DNA of 64,000 nt from Vesta saturnalis (taxonomy: Eukaryota; Arthropoda; Insecta; Coleoptera; Lampyridae): NCBI GenBank assembly GCA_036346205.1, contig JARFJB010000004.1, positions 255,001 to 319,000 on the forward strand, given 5' to 3'. Each line of letters opens with the position of its first letter. Position 1 is the stretch's first letter. The position numbers and the translations under genes are program-made. Positions 46,106-58,801 of this stretch are shown one piece after another. Below the pieces are notes generated by a model. The model was not told the DNA's origin and searched no databases. It saw only the letters and a list, made by a program, of their open reading frames with translations.

Positions 46106-46779
46106 AGGAATAGGCCAATCAACTCCACTAAGATTAAAATATTTATTTTGCACAAGTCCGTTTAGTGCAGTTTAAGTAAATAACAAATAAGTTAGGTTTA
46201 TTTTGACGTTTTAAATGGAACAGCTGAGTTCTGCTCCTAAGATAAAAACATTTGAGTTCATAACCTATCGCAACTGTAATTTGTTGACATAGGTCATGCA
46301 CGTTTCATTATTGGATACAGCGTTGATCATATTGCATTTTGAATTTTAAGCAAACATAGATTATAAGGCTGTACTGTGTTTAATTTAGCAACTTTGTGAT
46401 CGTAAGGCTTTACAAGAAATATCGTTTTAGATATTTTATGCTGAGATGCCGACATGTTGCTTTATTACGTATACATTTAAATACTGTTGTTTACAGTTTA
46501 TCCAGATTATTATTATCCTTTGAGATACAACCTTTCTCAATTTTTGTTCTATTTTAATTATTAAACCTAGAAATTGAGTGGTGCCCAAAATAAAGAAATG
46601 CCAATGCTGATTATACCTTTGGATAAATTTCTGCTTCCCCTACACCTGAAATTCAATGAGTTTTGAATTACAGTAAGTTTCATAGGTGTTCACCTCACTG
46701 AGCGGGACCGTGGCACAATTTACCTTTTAAAATATAACCACACCCCGAATTTTTTATTTGTTATAACCAAAATATAAAT
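46106..46779. other. AT-rich stretch without a recognised gene
   Basis: No ORF above background and no repeat to other parts of the window seen. Confidence 0.4.
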
Positions 46780-46862
46780 ATCCTTGAATGCAATAAAATA
46801 ATATGTAGTAATCAATCTGCATATGAAAAAGGAAAATCATCAACATTAGCAGGCAAGATAAT
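46780..46862 (+). repeat. short LINE fragment repeating part of 47446-47510
   Basis: GCAATAAAATAATATGTAGT and the following bases match 47453 onward with few changes. Translation here reads NKIICSNQSAYEKGKSSTLA, closer to a typical reverse transcriptase than the later copy. Confidence 0.65.
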
Positions 46863-47225
46863 TTAAATTTAAAACGTACAATTGTTGGATCAAACTAACC
46901 CATTAAAATACTCAAATCGTTTGCAACAAGATTGCTGAGATTGAAATATTTTTAGTTAGTTTTTCAGATTACAAGTTAGCTAGTTATTATAATAGAACGC
47001 AATACACACACGATAATAGTATTTCGGATCATAACTTTCAACAGATTGAATTTTTTTCAGATCATATCGCACAGAATGAGCCTTGCAAAAACGGTAGATG
47101 TGAAAAACATTACCCTCTTTAAAAAATATTTATACTACTTTAATTTATGTTTTGACGAGGTTTCGAAACCTTGGAGGGGTAATAATTCAGATAAAAGTGT
47201 GGTCCCCATGACATTCCTCCTGTCA

Positions 47226-47947
47226 TAGTAAAAAAATGTAGGCAACTAATTGCGAAACTTCTTGTCCACTTAACAAATGATTGCTTAACTCGAAATTATT
47301 TTCCACAAGTTTTAAACGTTTCTAAAGTTATTTGTCTTTTTAACAAAGGAGATCTCCAATAAATTAGTAAATACAGACCAATTGTGCTCCTGTCAATATT
47401 TTCAAAAATCTTTGAAAAAGTTGTTGCTGACCAAATGACACATTTTCTTGAATGCAATAAAATAATATCTAGTAATCAATATGCGGAAAGGAAAATCATC
47501 AACATTGTCATCAATATTGGCAATATCGTAACTAGTAAAATATATAACTTTTTGTATCACGAATTGGACAAGGGTAACAATGTAACTGCATTGTTTTAGG
47601 ATCTTAGCAAAGTATTCGATTGCGTTGATCACTATGGTCTACGAGGAGATACCATACAATTCTTGAAATGTTACTTAAGCGAGAGAAAACAATTTGTCAA
47701 TTACTTAGGTGCCACATCACAAAAACGTTATATAGAAATTGGTACTACCCAAGGGAGTATGTTATGGCCATTATTACCCATACTTTACTGCTATGATTTA
47801 CATCAACATAAGTGTTCCTTTTGTGCAGCTTTTCCTGACTATATTACATTCGTAGCATTAGGTAAGAGTGTTGATTCCATTACTAACCCATTAAAGCAAG
47901 ATTTAGAATCGGTAAATCAATATCTTTTAATGAATAAATTTGTGTAG
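47226..47947 (+). pseudogene. LINE (non-LTR retrotransposon) reverse transcriptase, decayed
   Basis: Frames joined across stops give CRQLIAKLLVHLTNDC, VLNVSKVICLFNKGD, a stop, then ISKYRPIVLLSIFSKIFEKV with FLECNKIISSNQYAERK. ALF is followed by a stop and DLSKVFDCVDH. A later frame has SERKQFVNYLGA, GTTQGSMLWPLL (RT block usually GxxQGSxLGPLL) and FPDYITFVAL, where FADD has become FPDY, so a catalytic Asp is lost. The motif order is that of Jockey/CR1-type LINEs, but the clade is not resolved. No endonuclease or poly-A tail is seen. Confidence 0.75.
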
Positions 47948-48079
47948 AACTAAGGAAAACACGTACAATACAGTTTCACCGTTGCAATAAAGATTACACC
48001 GAAATCCCGCTTGCAAAGATCAAATAATAAATTTATAGTACAACCATGAAAATGTAAACTTTCACCATTATTACACGTA

Positions 48080-49092
48080 TTTAAAATACTTATCTTTTTC
48101 GGTTTTTACGGTGTATTTTTGTATTTAAGTTATACAAATGTAAACATTTCGATAACATTTACAGTTATCTCCGTAAGTAGTAATACTATCTTTCAAAATT
48201 GTTTAAGATGTTGAAACAATTTTGTGAAATTTGAAAAATTGAAAACGCAAACATAAGCCTGCTAACAGTATTGATAAACGTATAAAGGCAACTGTGGAAT
48301 ACAATTGAAATAAACAATAACTAGACCATTAATAAATTAAATATTAAACTACCTTGAAGATGACAAATCAGAACACCATCTAACTCTCGAAGGCTAACGG
48401 TGAAAAATGTAACAACCAAAGAACAAATTTAACAAAATTTAATCAAGTTATGATGTAGGTCTAGAGTTGTGAAACACTTTAATTTGAAACTGTCAAAAAT
48501 ATTTACAAATAGAAACTTGACATCAATTAAAATAATTTAGTCAAATCTAACAAAGAAATAGCTTTGTTAATACATGAAAGTGATATTTCACAGTGAAAAT
48601 ACAATGTAGTACGTTTCATACAATTTTTAATTTTAATTTTAATTTCGACTGCACATGTTAAATTATTATAGTGCTGTTGTAACAACATACAATTGGTAAA
48701 GATTTATTTCAAGGTCTAGGAAACAACACAACAAAAAGCCCAAACATGCCAAAAGCTAAAATTAAAATTAGGTTGTGCTATTATGACTTTTTAATTATAA
48801 GACGCCAAAACCTATTTAAGCGGAGATTTCTTCTTGTCTATTGAAATTATTAGGGTGTATCCCAATAGCTTCACGTTGTAAACGAACATAATAATGAGTT
48901 TGTCTTGATAATATTTCCATATTATCAAATTGAACGTTATGATTTAAATTATTTACGCATGGTCAGCCAAGCCATACTTTTCTGTTTGACCTAATCAATG
49001 ATAATTGGTTTGAAACATCTTCAGGTGACCCTAAATGTTCTTTCATTTTTTTGTAGGTTTAAAACAGGCCTAATGCTATGATTAATTATACA
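48080..49092 (-). mobile_element. older third copy of the PLE at 17995-19375
   Basis: Alignable by eye with 18010-19110 over its whole length but with many changes and deletions. It includes CAAAACCTATTTAA and CGTTGTAAACGAACATAATA. It ends near 49092, inside the region encoding the linker. The GIY-YIG frame is broken by deletions. Confidence 0.75.
48130..48190 (-). ncRNA. decayed hammerhead motif in older PLE copy
   Basis: Same position as in the other PLE copies. Stem II GATAAC/GTTATC and GAAA are kept. The core reads CTTACGG in place of CTGACGA, so it is probably inactive. Confidence 0.45.
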
Positions 49093-50269
49093 GTTTAGAT
49101 GTTTTATGTTCTCTGTTTTATAGAATAAAGTAAAGTGTGTTTAGTAACCGTATGCTATTCTAAACGTAATCTCTTGTACCTTCTTTAATATGTTCTTACG
49201 TCGTATTTTTACGGGTAATAAATAGGGTAATACACCCAATTGTTGGCACCCATCCATTTGTTGGCACCTTTTATATATTTTTGTGAATATTTTAAACACT
49301 GCTCATCTGTTGGGATTAACTGATTTCGTAGAAATATGGCAACAACGTCTAACTATTAGTACGACCTTACAGTGTATTATTTAGTCTAACCAAGTCGACG
49401 AACGGCGTAAGAGTGTGTGCAGGTGTCTATAACAGGTAAGTTATTTTAACAATTTCTTAACAAAATAGCACTATTAAATTCGTAGTAATTTTTTTACTGT
49501 TATCAGATTTTTTTATACTATTATAGGAATCAGTATAGGTTAATGATCGATATTTATGTATATAAAAATACCAGAATATTTATTTTTAAATACAAATTAG
49601 AGTTCCAACATTTAGAATGTAACTAAATGTTGCCACCTTACTGCCAATATTACGTATAGTATCAAATCAGTACTTCCATTTATTATCACAGCTATTTTAT
49701 TTTAATATTTTTGCATAGAAACCATATTTTTTATGAATGGAGGAAACCAAGTAAGCCAAAAGAATAAACCAAAAATGAAGACCGAAAAAAGCCGAATGCA
49801 GGTAAAAATGAAACTTGATTGCGATAGTATAGATTAGCCGAGCAAGGATATTTTGAACTTACATTTAAAGTATAATTTAATTAAAATAATAAAAATATCA
49901 TTACATTTTTGGCCTTAAGGGTTTTATATTATTATTATTTAATAATAAGATTAAGGAAATTATTTAGTTTTTAAATAAATTAGGTGTCAAGATTTCGAAA
50001 AATCCTAATAGACTATCTAAATATTGGCATTATTATTTTTGCAAATGTATTAGTATAATTAGGTACTTGCCGACAGATACTCGTAGGTGGAATTAGATTC
50101 ACCTATATTTTTTCAATTATAGGGAAATACCTATGCCCATTTTACTTCTTTTTCTGTAATGGTCGTAAATATTTATCTGGTTTTTGCCGAAACTATTTCC
50201 TTGTCAGCTAATCATACTTAACACTAAAACCCAATTTACTTTTTTTAAAAAAAGTATTTTTTATTTCAG

Positions 50270-51857
50270 AAAAAGTGTACGTTTACGGAAGATTTACGTC
50301 AAAAGCGCTGAAATAAATAAAAGAAAAGTATTGCTCTAAAATACGGTATATCGCGAGCCACCTTTCAATTTATATTAGACACGAAATTTACCAAGGTGGA
50401 AAAAGAAAGGGGCACTTATCTAACAAAACCGGAATAAAAAAATTTGTGAACTGGGTAATCGAAAATGAAAGGAAAGGGTTCCCAAGACGTCAAGCAGATC
50501 TACAAACAGCAGTTAAATCTTTTTTAGATTCAAACCCATTTAAAAATAACCTACTAGGTGAACATTGGTATAAGTTGTTTATCAAACGACAGCCACAACT
50601 TACTGAACGAACTCCAGAAGGTGTGAGTAACTCGTCAGCTTGTGCATCCGAAAAAGATATCAAAGGATGGTTTCATCAAATTCAAGACTACCTAAAGAAA
50701 AAAAAACCTTTTTTCGATACTAAAGGACCCTAGAAATATTTTTAATGGGGACGAAACTTATTTTCAGTTTTATCCTAAATTAGGCAAGGTAATTGCTCCG
50801 AAGGGTAAAAAATATGTACGAAATTGACCGGGGAAATGCCAAGCAGGACTTAACTGTTATGTTTACGTTTTAGGCAGCTGGAGAAACAACTCCCCTCATG
50901 ATTATTTACCCGAATAAAATGTTGCCGAAAAATATAACGGATGGGACACTTAGCAGTTGGGGAATTGGGTTAAGTGATAACGGATGGATGAAGTCGGAAG
51001 TTTTCGTTGACTACATAAAAAATGTGTTACATCCTTATCTTGCAAAACACAATACAGAATTTCCCATTATACTGTTTGAAGATGGGCATACCACCCACCC
51101 ATCACTGGAATTAAGTGACTTGTGCACAAAATTACAAATAGTTCTGGTCGCCTTATATCCCAACTCTACCAGACTTCTACAGCCAGCAGATGTATCAAGT
51201 TTTCGACCGTCAAAATATATGTGGAAAAGAAGTGTGTTAGAATGGTGAAGAGAAAATCCTTATATTAATTTAACAAAAGAGCATTTTGCCCCTATTCTAA
51301 AAAATGCAGTATCAAATTTAAAAACAGATACAATAATAAACGGTTTTAAAGCCTGCGGTCTTTTCCCATGGAATGAGAATGCTTTGGATTTTACCAAATG
51401 CTTAGGAAAAAAAGAAATTTTACCATCAGCTCAAATTAAACATTTTCAAGAAATAATTGAAAGTATATCAGCTTCATTTGACAATCAATTAAAAATACAA
51501 ATTGAGGAAAATTTACGTACTGAATGTACAGAATATCAATGTAAATATTTTACAATGTTTCAAGTAATATATGATAAACTTCCGACTTCATCCAAAAGTA
51601 AACACAGTACAATATTTTCGGTTGCCGATAATGAAGGCATGCCTATTATTATAGAAGGTATTGCCCAAAATGAAAATCAGGACAAAACCTATATGAAAAC
51701 TATTTTCGCGGACGAATTCGTAACAGAGAGTAATGTAATGGCTTATTTACCTACTATAACTATTACACCTGATACAGCTTCAGTTGATATATCAGCTACA
51801 ATTGGTATGACTGAAACAGACTGTAACGCGAGTGAAATTTTTAGTAATAAAGTATAA
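50270..51857 (+). pseudogene. pogo/Tigger-like transposase, broken
   Basis: Starts with remnants of a psq-type helix-turn-helix (CTFTEDLRQ, KYGISRATFQFIL) interrupted by stops and shifts. A CENP-B-type HTH follows (50446-50733): NERKGFPRRQADLQTAV, GEHWYKLFIKRQPQL, ERTPEGVS. The catalytic part has IFNGDETYFQFYP (first Asp) in another frame, then EIDRGNAKQDLTVMFTF followed by a stop. Next come GIGLSDNGWMKSEVF, LFEDGHTTHPSLE (second Asp) and STRLLQPADVSSF (third Asp). A stop at 51246 and a frame with FKACGLFPWNENAL and FTKCLGKKE follow. The last stop is at 51855, with tail-like sequence continuing to ~52550. Non-functional. Confidence 0.88.
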
Positions 51858-52560
51858 CAAGATATTGATACACCTTCTATTGATATTTTGACTGAAAGAG
51901 ACTGCAATGCGAGTATAATAATAAAAGATACATCCCATTGAAACTGCAGTGGATGTGACTGAAGCAGACTGCAATATTAGTACAAGAATAAGTACAAGCG
52001 AACACAATCTACTGTTCTCAATGATAAGTGAGATAGATAACCTGAATTAAATAGAAAACCAATCCCCCATTCCAGCTATTGACAAATTTTTAAATGTTCC
52101 GCAAACCTCTGTGAAAAGGAGCAACACAAATGGGACGTGTCAGTTTTGTGTTAACTTCATCAACTTATAAAGAAAATGCTCTGGAAAAGGAAAAACAGAA
52201 GCAATAAGAAGAATAGAAAGGCTGGAAAATAAGCAAATGGAAATGCTGAATTGCGAAAGCAATAAACAAAAAAAAAACCAAGAACTAACAGTTTGAAAAC
52301 CAAAATTGTTGAATTGGGAAGAAATAACAAAAATAGACAAAAACTGAAAAACGTAAGACACTGAAAAGACGTTTAGAAGATGCACCTACTATTTCTAAAA
52401 ACAATTGCGTGTCCGCAACTGTTACCAGTGAAAGTTACAGTGACTTTAAAAACAATATTAACGTAACCAAAGATACACAAATAATGACAGAAACACTAAA
52501 AACAAAAAATTTATTTGTATGTAAAGTTTGTTCCGCCGTAGTTAAAAACTAGGTTGTTAA
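51858..52560 (+). pseudogene. probable C-terminal tail of the pogo protein
   Basis: Plus-strand frames give low-complexity acidic repeats (TDCNAS), KFLNVPQTSVKRSN, and near the end KNLFVCKVCSAVVKN before a stop at ~52550. Their position and the CxxC suggest the eroded tail of the transposase. The minus-strand ORFs here look like shadows. Confidence 0.4.
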
Positions 52561-52808
52561 GCTACCATCAGAACATTTTTGTTAATTACTTTGAAACATT
52601 GGAGGTACCTATTTATTGTTTTTAAACATTGTTAAAACATTTTTTTTTCTCATAGAATGTATTTTTTTAAATGTGTTTTTTTAATTTTATCTGTATTTTT
52701 AAGCGTTATTACATTAAACAGTTTTATCATAAACCAATCATTTTTTTTTAATTTCTGGGTACTTGACTGAGAGTAGTGTTTTTCCTTTTCCCCAAGTATA
52801 CTTCACCA

Positions 52809-53151
52809 GTGCCAACAAATAGGCTGCAATATTTAGCGCAGTGCCAGTAAATGGGTGTCAATATTTAGTACCCTGCTAACGATTAGGGTGTCAACAAATA
52901 GTATCGTGACAACATTTGGAGTGTCAAAAAATAGCGTTTAGGTGCCGAGAATTGGAAAACTGTAATTTTTTAAATTTATAATTTTTTTGAGCAAATATGG
53001 GTTTACATAAAACTTTCGAATAATTTTTCTCAAATACTGTAGTTCTTTATGCATCATTTAACAAATACTTTATAAAAATTAAATAGGTAATAATTTTATT
53101 GCCACCAAAAATATATTGCAGCACACCTTAAAGTGCCAATAATTGGGTGTA
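52809..53151 (+). repeat. subterminal motif array of the pogo element
   Basis: Seven same-direction variants of GTGYCAACAAATRGG start near 52809, 52842, 52888, 52905, 52921, 52942 and 53133. Inverted versions are at the left end (49233-49268). They may be transposase binding sites. Confidence 0.6.
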
Positions 53152-54521
53152 TTAAATTTAGACTTCTGCTGTGTGTTAAAGTGTCAATACCAAAAACATG
53201 ACGCTTTGTAATTTAGTCTTGACAAAGTGACATTTCGATTTGTGGTTTTTAAATTTCCCGGTTTTTATAATTTTGTTGGTGTAAAACTGGTCACTGCTTA
53301 CATTGGCCAGCATTTAGTGAGAGGAGTTTAACTATTTCTGTTGGGTAAACAGATTTTAGAAATTAATACACAATGATACGCATTCATAGAACGCAGTAGA
53401 TAATTCTACTGCAACTTACAGTCATCACCCTATTTTATTGCATTATGTAATTATGTCAAAATTAATTCCTTATATTTTAGTAACATAAAATGCTGACATT
53501 GAATTAATTTCGAATGTTAAGAATCCCGTGACCCACTACGAAGACACATCGCATGTTCTAATGCCATTGTTCGCATCATTGAGAGTGACAAATAACCATT
53601 AATCCCACAGCTTTAGTCATTTATTCACATATGATTAAACGTTCACTTTAATTATATTCTAATTACATGATTACACACACGAGAGAACCCAAAACAATTT
53701 TCTTCACCCTATTAGGATAAACGTTTTGCCACTACTTTTATCCCGCTGTTTTCATAGGAAATAACACCGATAGTAAATAGTACACCTCATAATACATTGA
53801 CCTCTTCATCCAATTTTATTTTTTTTATTTTAATTTTATTTGCTACAGCACTATAATGCTTTTTTCCAAGTGTTTGATTCCCATCTTCAGGAAACTATAG
53901 TATCCTACTGCAGTTCCAGATGCTAGTGTGGTGGCATATTGTAAAGGAAAATTCCCAAAATCAGCAGGTTTCTTTAAAACATAAAATGAATTGTTTCACA
54001 AACGTTTAGAGTTTAATTCAAATATGAAACGTGTGTGAAGCCAGCTTGGGATTCGGTCGAATTCGTTTTAGCTTTGGATTCGCATTTTTACAGTTAACCA
54101 AAGAAATCATGTGTAAAATATAAATTGCAAAGAAATCATTTACCTAATGGTGTTAAATTAGAATTAATATATTATAAAATTACAGAAGATATTGATAAGA
54201 TGCGTGCGTTATCATTTTTTTAGGTAACACTGAAAAGTGATTTAAATAAAATCAGAAACATTCCATAAATCACGCAAATTAGATTAATCGTTATGTAGAA
54301 TCTGTGTGAAACATATAAGCGTTGTTTAAATGTATAAACAATGACAGAAACTTGAAAGAATATTGTTTAACTTTGTTAGATAATTTTGTGCGTTCATTAT
54401 GGCATAAAACAACGCTTTAATTGATTATGGCATCTTTGAGATATAGACCAGGAAAAGATTGACATTTACATTCCACTCTTAAGTAGACAGGGCTTTTACA
54501 TTCGGCTATATTGCAATTTAA
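53152..54521. other. AT-rich stretch between pogo and piggyBac, no gene seen
   Basis: No ORF with family features on either strand. Confidence 0.5.
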
Positions 54522-56768
54522 CCCACTGTACTCGCTTGAGTACGCCGTAAACAATATCGCTGGGACCATCTATCATTCAGTAGAAAAGCTTGTCAACGGT
54601 ATTGTGTCATTAAGAAGACTTTCATAATACCGCCTTTACCCGAAATGTCGGTAAAACCTGATAGCTAACTTTATATAGAATTCAGAGTTATGCAGTACTT
54701 GCGTAAATTCGCGCTTTTACGTCGTGTCTCCTAATATCCTCGCATTTTGCCGTTATTTTGTGTCATAGATAAATTTCCGTTGGTAATTACTCTTTGTTAA
54801 ATATAAGAAAAAGGTAAGTTGCACATATTATTTTCATTTTTAGTTTACCGAGCTTGCAATATTGTTATAAACACTGCTGTACTCAGTTCTGTACACTGGG
54901 CAAGAGTATAAGCAGTTGTTCTGTTTTCAGATTTCTGATATTGCTGATGTATCAGAGATAGACCAGCAATATCGACTTGGCCGTAAGAAATTGCCTAATT
55001 TAACTGCAGCAGCTGATTTTACTGCCTCTTGTAACAGCAACAATATTGAAATTGTGCTCCTACAAACAAATCGTAACCCACTGGCAGACGAAGAAGATCT
55101 GGATGAAGACTTTATAGATTCTGCGGACCTACCTTGTGATGTGGTCTTTCTGACAATTTGGAAGTTTTCATCCACCCTTCAGGCAATGAAACGGAGATTG
55201 GGTCCAGCTCGGAATCTGAATGGGACGACAGTGACAATGAGACATTGGGTGCTAAAAGAACCAAGCTATCTGCTAAACAAACATCAAAAAGTCTCGAAAG
55301 AAGGATCTAAATTTCTTTGCACCAAACTGGAAAAAAGGCGACAAAAATTATAGCGGTTGGCAGGCGATGTCCAATAATGGTGCTTCTGGAAGAGCTGAAC
55401 GCATTATTGAGGAACTAAGAAACCTTAGACCAAAAGATTTATTTGATATATTGGTTGACGAAACAATTGTTCAACATATTTTAGATCAGACCACACTTTA
55501 TGCCCGCCAAAAAAATAGTCATGTATTTTCTCTGACTAATGAAGAACTAAAACACTCTTTTTGACTGTATATCACAGACTGCCTAGAGAGCATCAGTATT
55601 GGTCACTTGATGAGGATCTTCATGTAGACTTTGTTTCCAAATGCATGTCTAGGAACAGGTATTTAGAAATAAAAAAATATTTGCATGTAAATGACAACGC
55701 ACAAATAAATGATGATAGAATGTTCAAAGTCAGGCCGCTTATGGATATCCTAAATGTAAACTTTCAACAATGGGGTATTTTCCACAAAACATTGCCAAGA
55801 GACGAAGCAATGATGATATTCAACTTCCACTTGGCTCTAAAATTGTATTGTATCTATTGCAGTGTGTTGATATACGATCATATCGTCTTTTTTGAAAACT
55901 ATTTTACCAGTACACCCTTGCTACGTAATTTGTGAGTCCAAGGATTTATGGCAACAGGTACTTTGAAGCGAAATAGAACGGAAAAGTGTCCGTTGCCAAC
56001 AGTCAAGGAAATGAAAAAATTACAGATAGCATCTTTTGCGAGCTCATTTGACGCCAAGCATGAAATTCTTTTGATACGTTGGCGTGACAACAGTGTATAC
56101 ACGATAGCTGCAAACTATAACAGTGTGGCACCTAAACAAAAAGTAAGCCGATGGTCCAAGGAGAAAAAAGGAAAGATCGATCTGGTGCAGCCAAATGGAT
56201 GGCCGGAGTTGATTCAAACGACCAAGGTGTAAATAATTACCGAATTGCAATTCGAGGGAAAACAATGGTATTGCTCACTGATTACTTCTATGCTAAATGT
56301 TACATTAGTCAACGCATCGAAATTTCATCAGTTGGTTTCTGAAGACAAGATGGATCTACTTTTATTTACAAGAAATATTACTCGATATTATCTCAGATCT
56401 TCAACAAAGAAAAATGAAAAATCGAGAAATAGTGCTAGTGTTCCTCAAGATATAGTTCATGATTCTAATGGTCATTGTCTCCAAAAGACCCCAAATCGAC
56501 TTCGTTGTCATGTATGTCACGCACGAGTAAGGTGGGAATGCAAAAAGTGTGTTATCACTCTGTGTGTTGCAAGTCAACGTTTTGAAAATTTTCATACAAA
56601 GTAGTAAATCATGTGCCCTGTGTACTCATCTGAGTACACCTTTCTAACTTTTTTCTCAATTATTTTTTTGTCTTTTTTCTTTAATATGTACTTCATGAAC
56701 GTATTTTAGCTATATTTTATTAAAAATGTTGAAAGTTTTAAGCTAGTATTATTTTGGGCAATAATGGG
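54522..56768 (+). mobile_element. piggyBac-type transposon, 2.25 kb
   Basis: The left end CCCACTG follows TTAA (54518-54521). The right end TGGG at 56765-56768 is followed by TTGA, one change from TTAA. Subterminal palindromes GTACTC..GAGTAC occur near both ends. The inside encodes a broken piggyBac transposase. Confidence 0.85.
54946..56604 (+). pseudogene. piggyBac transposase (PGBD-like), deleted and frameshifted
   Basis: The N-terminal acidic region (DEEDLDEDFIDSADLP) is followed by a frame change. Then come RPKDLFDILVDETIVQHI and DQTTLYARQ, a short overlap, REHQYWSLDEDL and RNRYLEIKKYLHVND, and FKVRPLMDILN. RDEAMM (position of the first catalytic Asp, normally DESM) should be followed by ~70 residues of core, but these are missing. 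The frame goes straight to IYDHIVFFENYFTSTPLLRN. Then GTLKRNRTEKCPLP, RWRDNSVYTIAANYNS, VDSNDQGVNNYRIAIRGKQW and a cysteine-rich C-terminus (CHVCHARVRWECKKC) end at 56604. Stops occur at 55562 and 55933. Dead because of the core deletion. Confidence 0.88.
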
Positions 56769-58120
56769 TTGATAGTATGGAAATTAGCTTACAGGTAGGG
56801 CACTTAACCATTTCAAACCTACTTTTAATGCGTATGTTAAAATATTTTTAATAATTCTGACGTTCCCTTGTTACTAATAACTTTAGTTATTACAAATAAT
56901 TTTTAACCGGTATTAATTAATTAAAAAACACATTAATTTAATTTTTTACTGTAAAAACACCATGCATTCTTCTAATTGAATCTTAGTTATTGTTTGAAAA
57001 TTATAGGGGAATTTATTACATAAATGTCGAACACTCGTAGGTGTATCAGGTTTCATATCATTTCATCAAGCACTCATGTTTCCACATTTGAAATATCCAC
57101 GGTATGTCTTAATTACAGTAACTTTGCTAATTATTGTTATACTCCTATCGTTTTATTACTAACTACAATCCATTTTATACAGCAATAACATAGTTTATTT
57201 AAATTTATTTTATTGATTTTTTTACCGGTAAATTTCAAAAGGATTTTAAAACCTACAAAACAAGATACCCAACACGGTTAAATAAAATTCTTAGTAAAAT
57301 CGCAAAAAGTAGAAGTAAAAATAAATAGGTACATAAAGTATATGCAGAGGAAAGTGCCTGATATGGGATTTACACCTAGTTAAAAGTAGGTTATGCAACA
57401 AACGACGCAAGAAAAGTAATTAAAAAGCTACTATATGGGAAATTGTTGCTTGCAGTTGACAGACAATCCTTTATGATATCGTTTATTACTTAATATTACC
57501 GAACAGAAAATATATTATACTTCAACGGTTCTCACAATTCAAATGTATTATTTATACGATTTTCAAGTGAATTTCATAACTAAATAGTTTGTATGTTAAT
57601 GCCTCATTCTCTCTATAATAATTTCATAATTAAATTAAGATTATTGGGAAATACATGTAATTAACAGGCATTTATTTAAATTACTAGCGTAGAGCTTCGT
57701 TCCGCGCTATGGTCACAACACACCTCAATAAACGTTTACGATATTTATTTAAAGGTAAAATTTTTCTTAAAAAAAATTCAGTTGTGAAGAAATTCTAAAA
57801 TTATGCGTCGTTCCGTGGACATGTAAAATCATGCTAGAGTCACAACATGTTTTATAATACATCTGAACGTAATTTCATCGTGGTTATTTTATTTTATCGA
57901 AAATAAGATATATTTTGTTTAAACTGGTATAGATGTATAAAATATAAATAAAATGACGAATTCAATGCCCGTGGATTAACCCACTTTGAAACTACATTAA
58001 AATTCAGCACTAAGCTACATACAGTGAATTATTTTTTGAAGTATACATAGGCCCTATGTATACTTTGAAAAAGGACAAGTCAATGCATTGAAAATAGAGT
58101 GTAGTAGTAATCACAAATTG
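56769..58120. other. AT-rich stretch without a gene; contains a perfect palindrome
   Basis: No coding family is recognised. The palindrome at 58039-58065 is listed separately. Confidence 0.5.
58039..58065. repeat. perfect 27-nt palindrome (13 bp arms, 1 nt centre)
   Basis: AAGTATACATAGG followed by C and the exact reverse complement CCTATGTATACTT. It sits ~90 bases from the mariner remnant. Confidence 0.95.
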
Positions 58121-58153
58121 TATGATTTTTAGCAGTTTTATTAACATTTCATT

Positions 58154-58630
58154 TCATAATAAATGTTCGAAGTGGCCACCTTGTAATTCGAAACAGTAAC
58201 CAAGGCGATTTCGAAAACCACGTACACCATTCAGAAGAAATGTAGAATCTATTAGAATACATTCGGTGCGTATACGATTTTTTAATTCGTCAATACTGTG
58301 CATTGATGTGCATAAATTTTTGATTTTAGGTATCCCCAGACAAAAAAAATCGTTTGGTGACAAATCAGGTGAACGCGCAGGCCACTTAAAGGGACTGAAT
58401 CTTCCAATCCACCGTCCAGGAAACACATCGTTTAAAAAGTTCGTATCAGAGTTTGTGAAATGCGCAGGAACCCCGTCTATTTGGAACCACGGCTCGTGAA
58501 TATTTAAATGTTCTATGGGTGGGATAACGTTGTTTCTTAATAGTTCCATAAATTTGTTACAGGTGAGATTTTCTTCAATAAAAAAAGGGTCGATACTTCG
58601 ATTTCGAACTATTCCTAACCATATTGATTT
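58154..58630 (-). pseudogene. mariner/IS630-type transposase, C-terminal part
   Basis: On the minus strand: IWLGIVRNRSIDPFFIEENL, CNKFMELLRNNVIPP, then FQIDGVPAHFT (second Asp), LNDVFPGRWIGR, WPARSPDLSPNDFF (third Asp) and LKNRIRTECILID, with the end at 58154. The first catalytic Asp and the N-terminal HTH are missing. The 131-codon end part is open. Resembles the DUF4817-associated Tc1/mariner group, as at 63004-64000, but is a different sequence. Confidence 0.8.
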
Positions 58631-58801
58631 ATATCTTTAAGTGCATTGGTTCATTTTTAAGAGCGAAATGAACTTGTCAATAACAATTTACTTTAAAAAA
58701 CGTTATTTTTTGACGAGGTGATTTTGCTAGTTGTTTTTCTAATGTAAATGTTGACAGTACATTTATTTACGTTTGTTTACGCAAGACCTATAATCACTAC
58801 T

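Larger units (their letters stand above)
49231..53151 (+). mobile_element. pogo-type DNA transposon, 3.9 kb
   Basis: The left end TACACCCAATTGTTGGCACC and the right end (reverse complement TACACCCAATTATTGGCACT) are inverted repeats next to TA dinucleotides, the usual pogo/Tc1 target. The interior encodes a broken pogo transposase on the plus strand. The subterminal regions carry many variants of the end motif. Confidence 0.88.
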
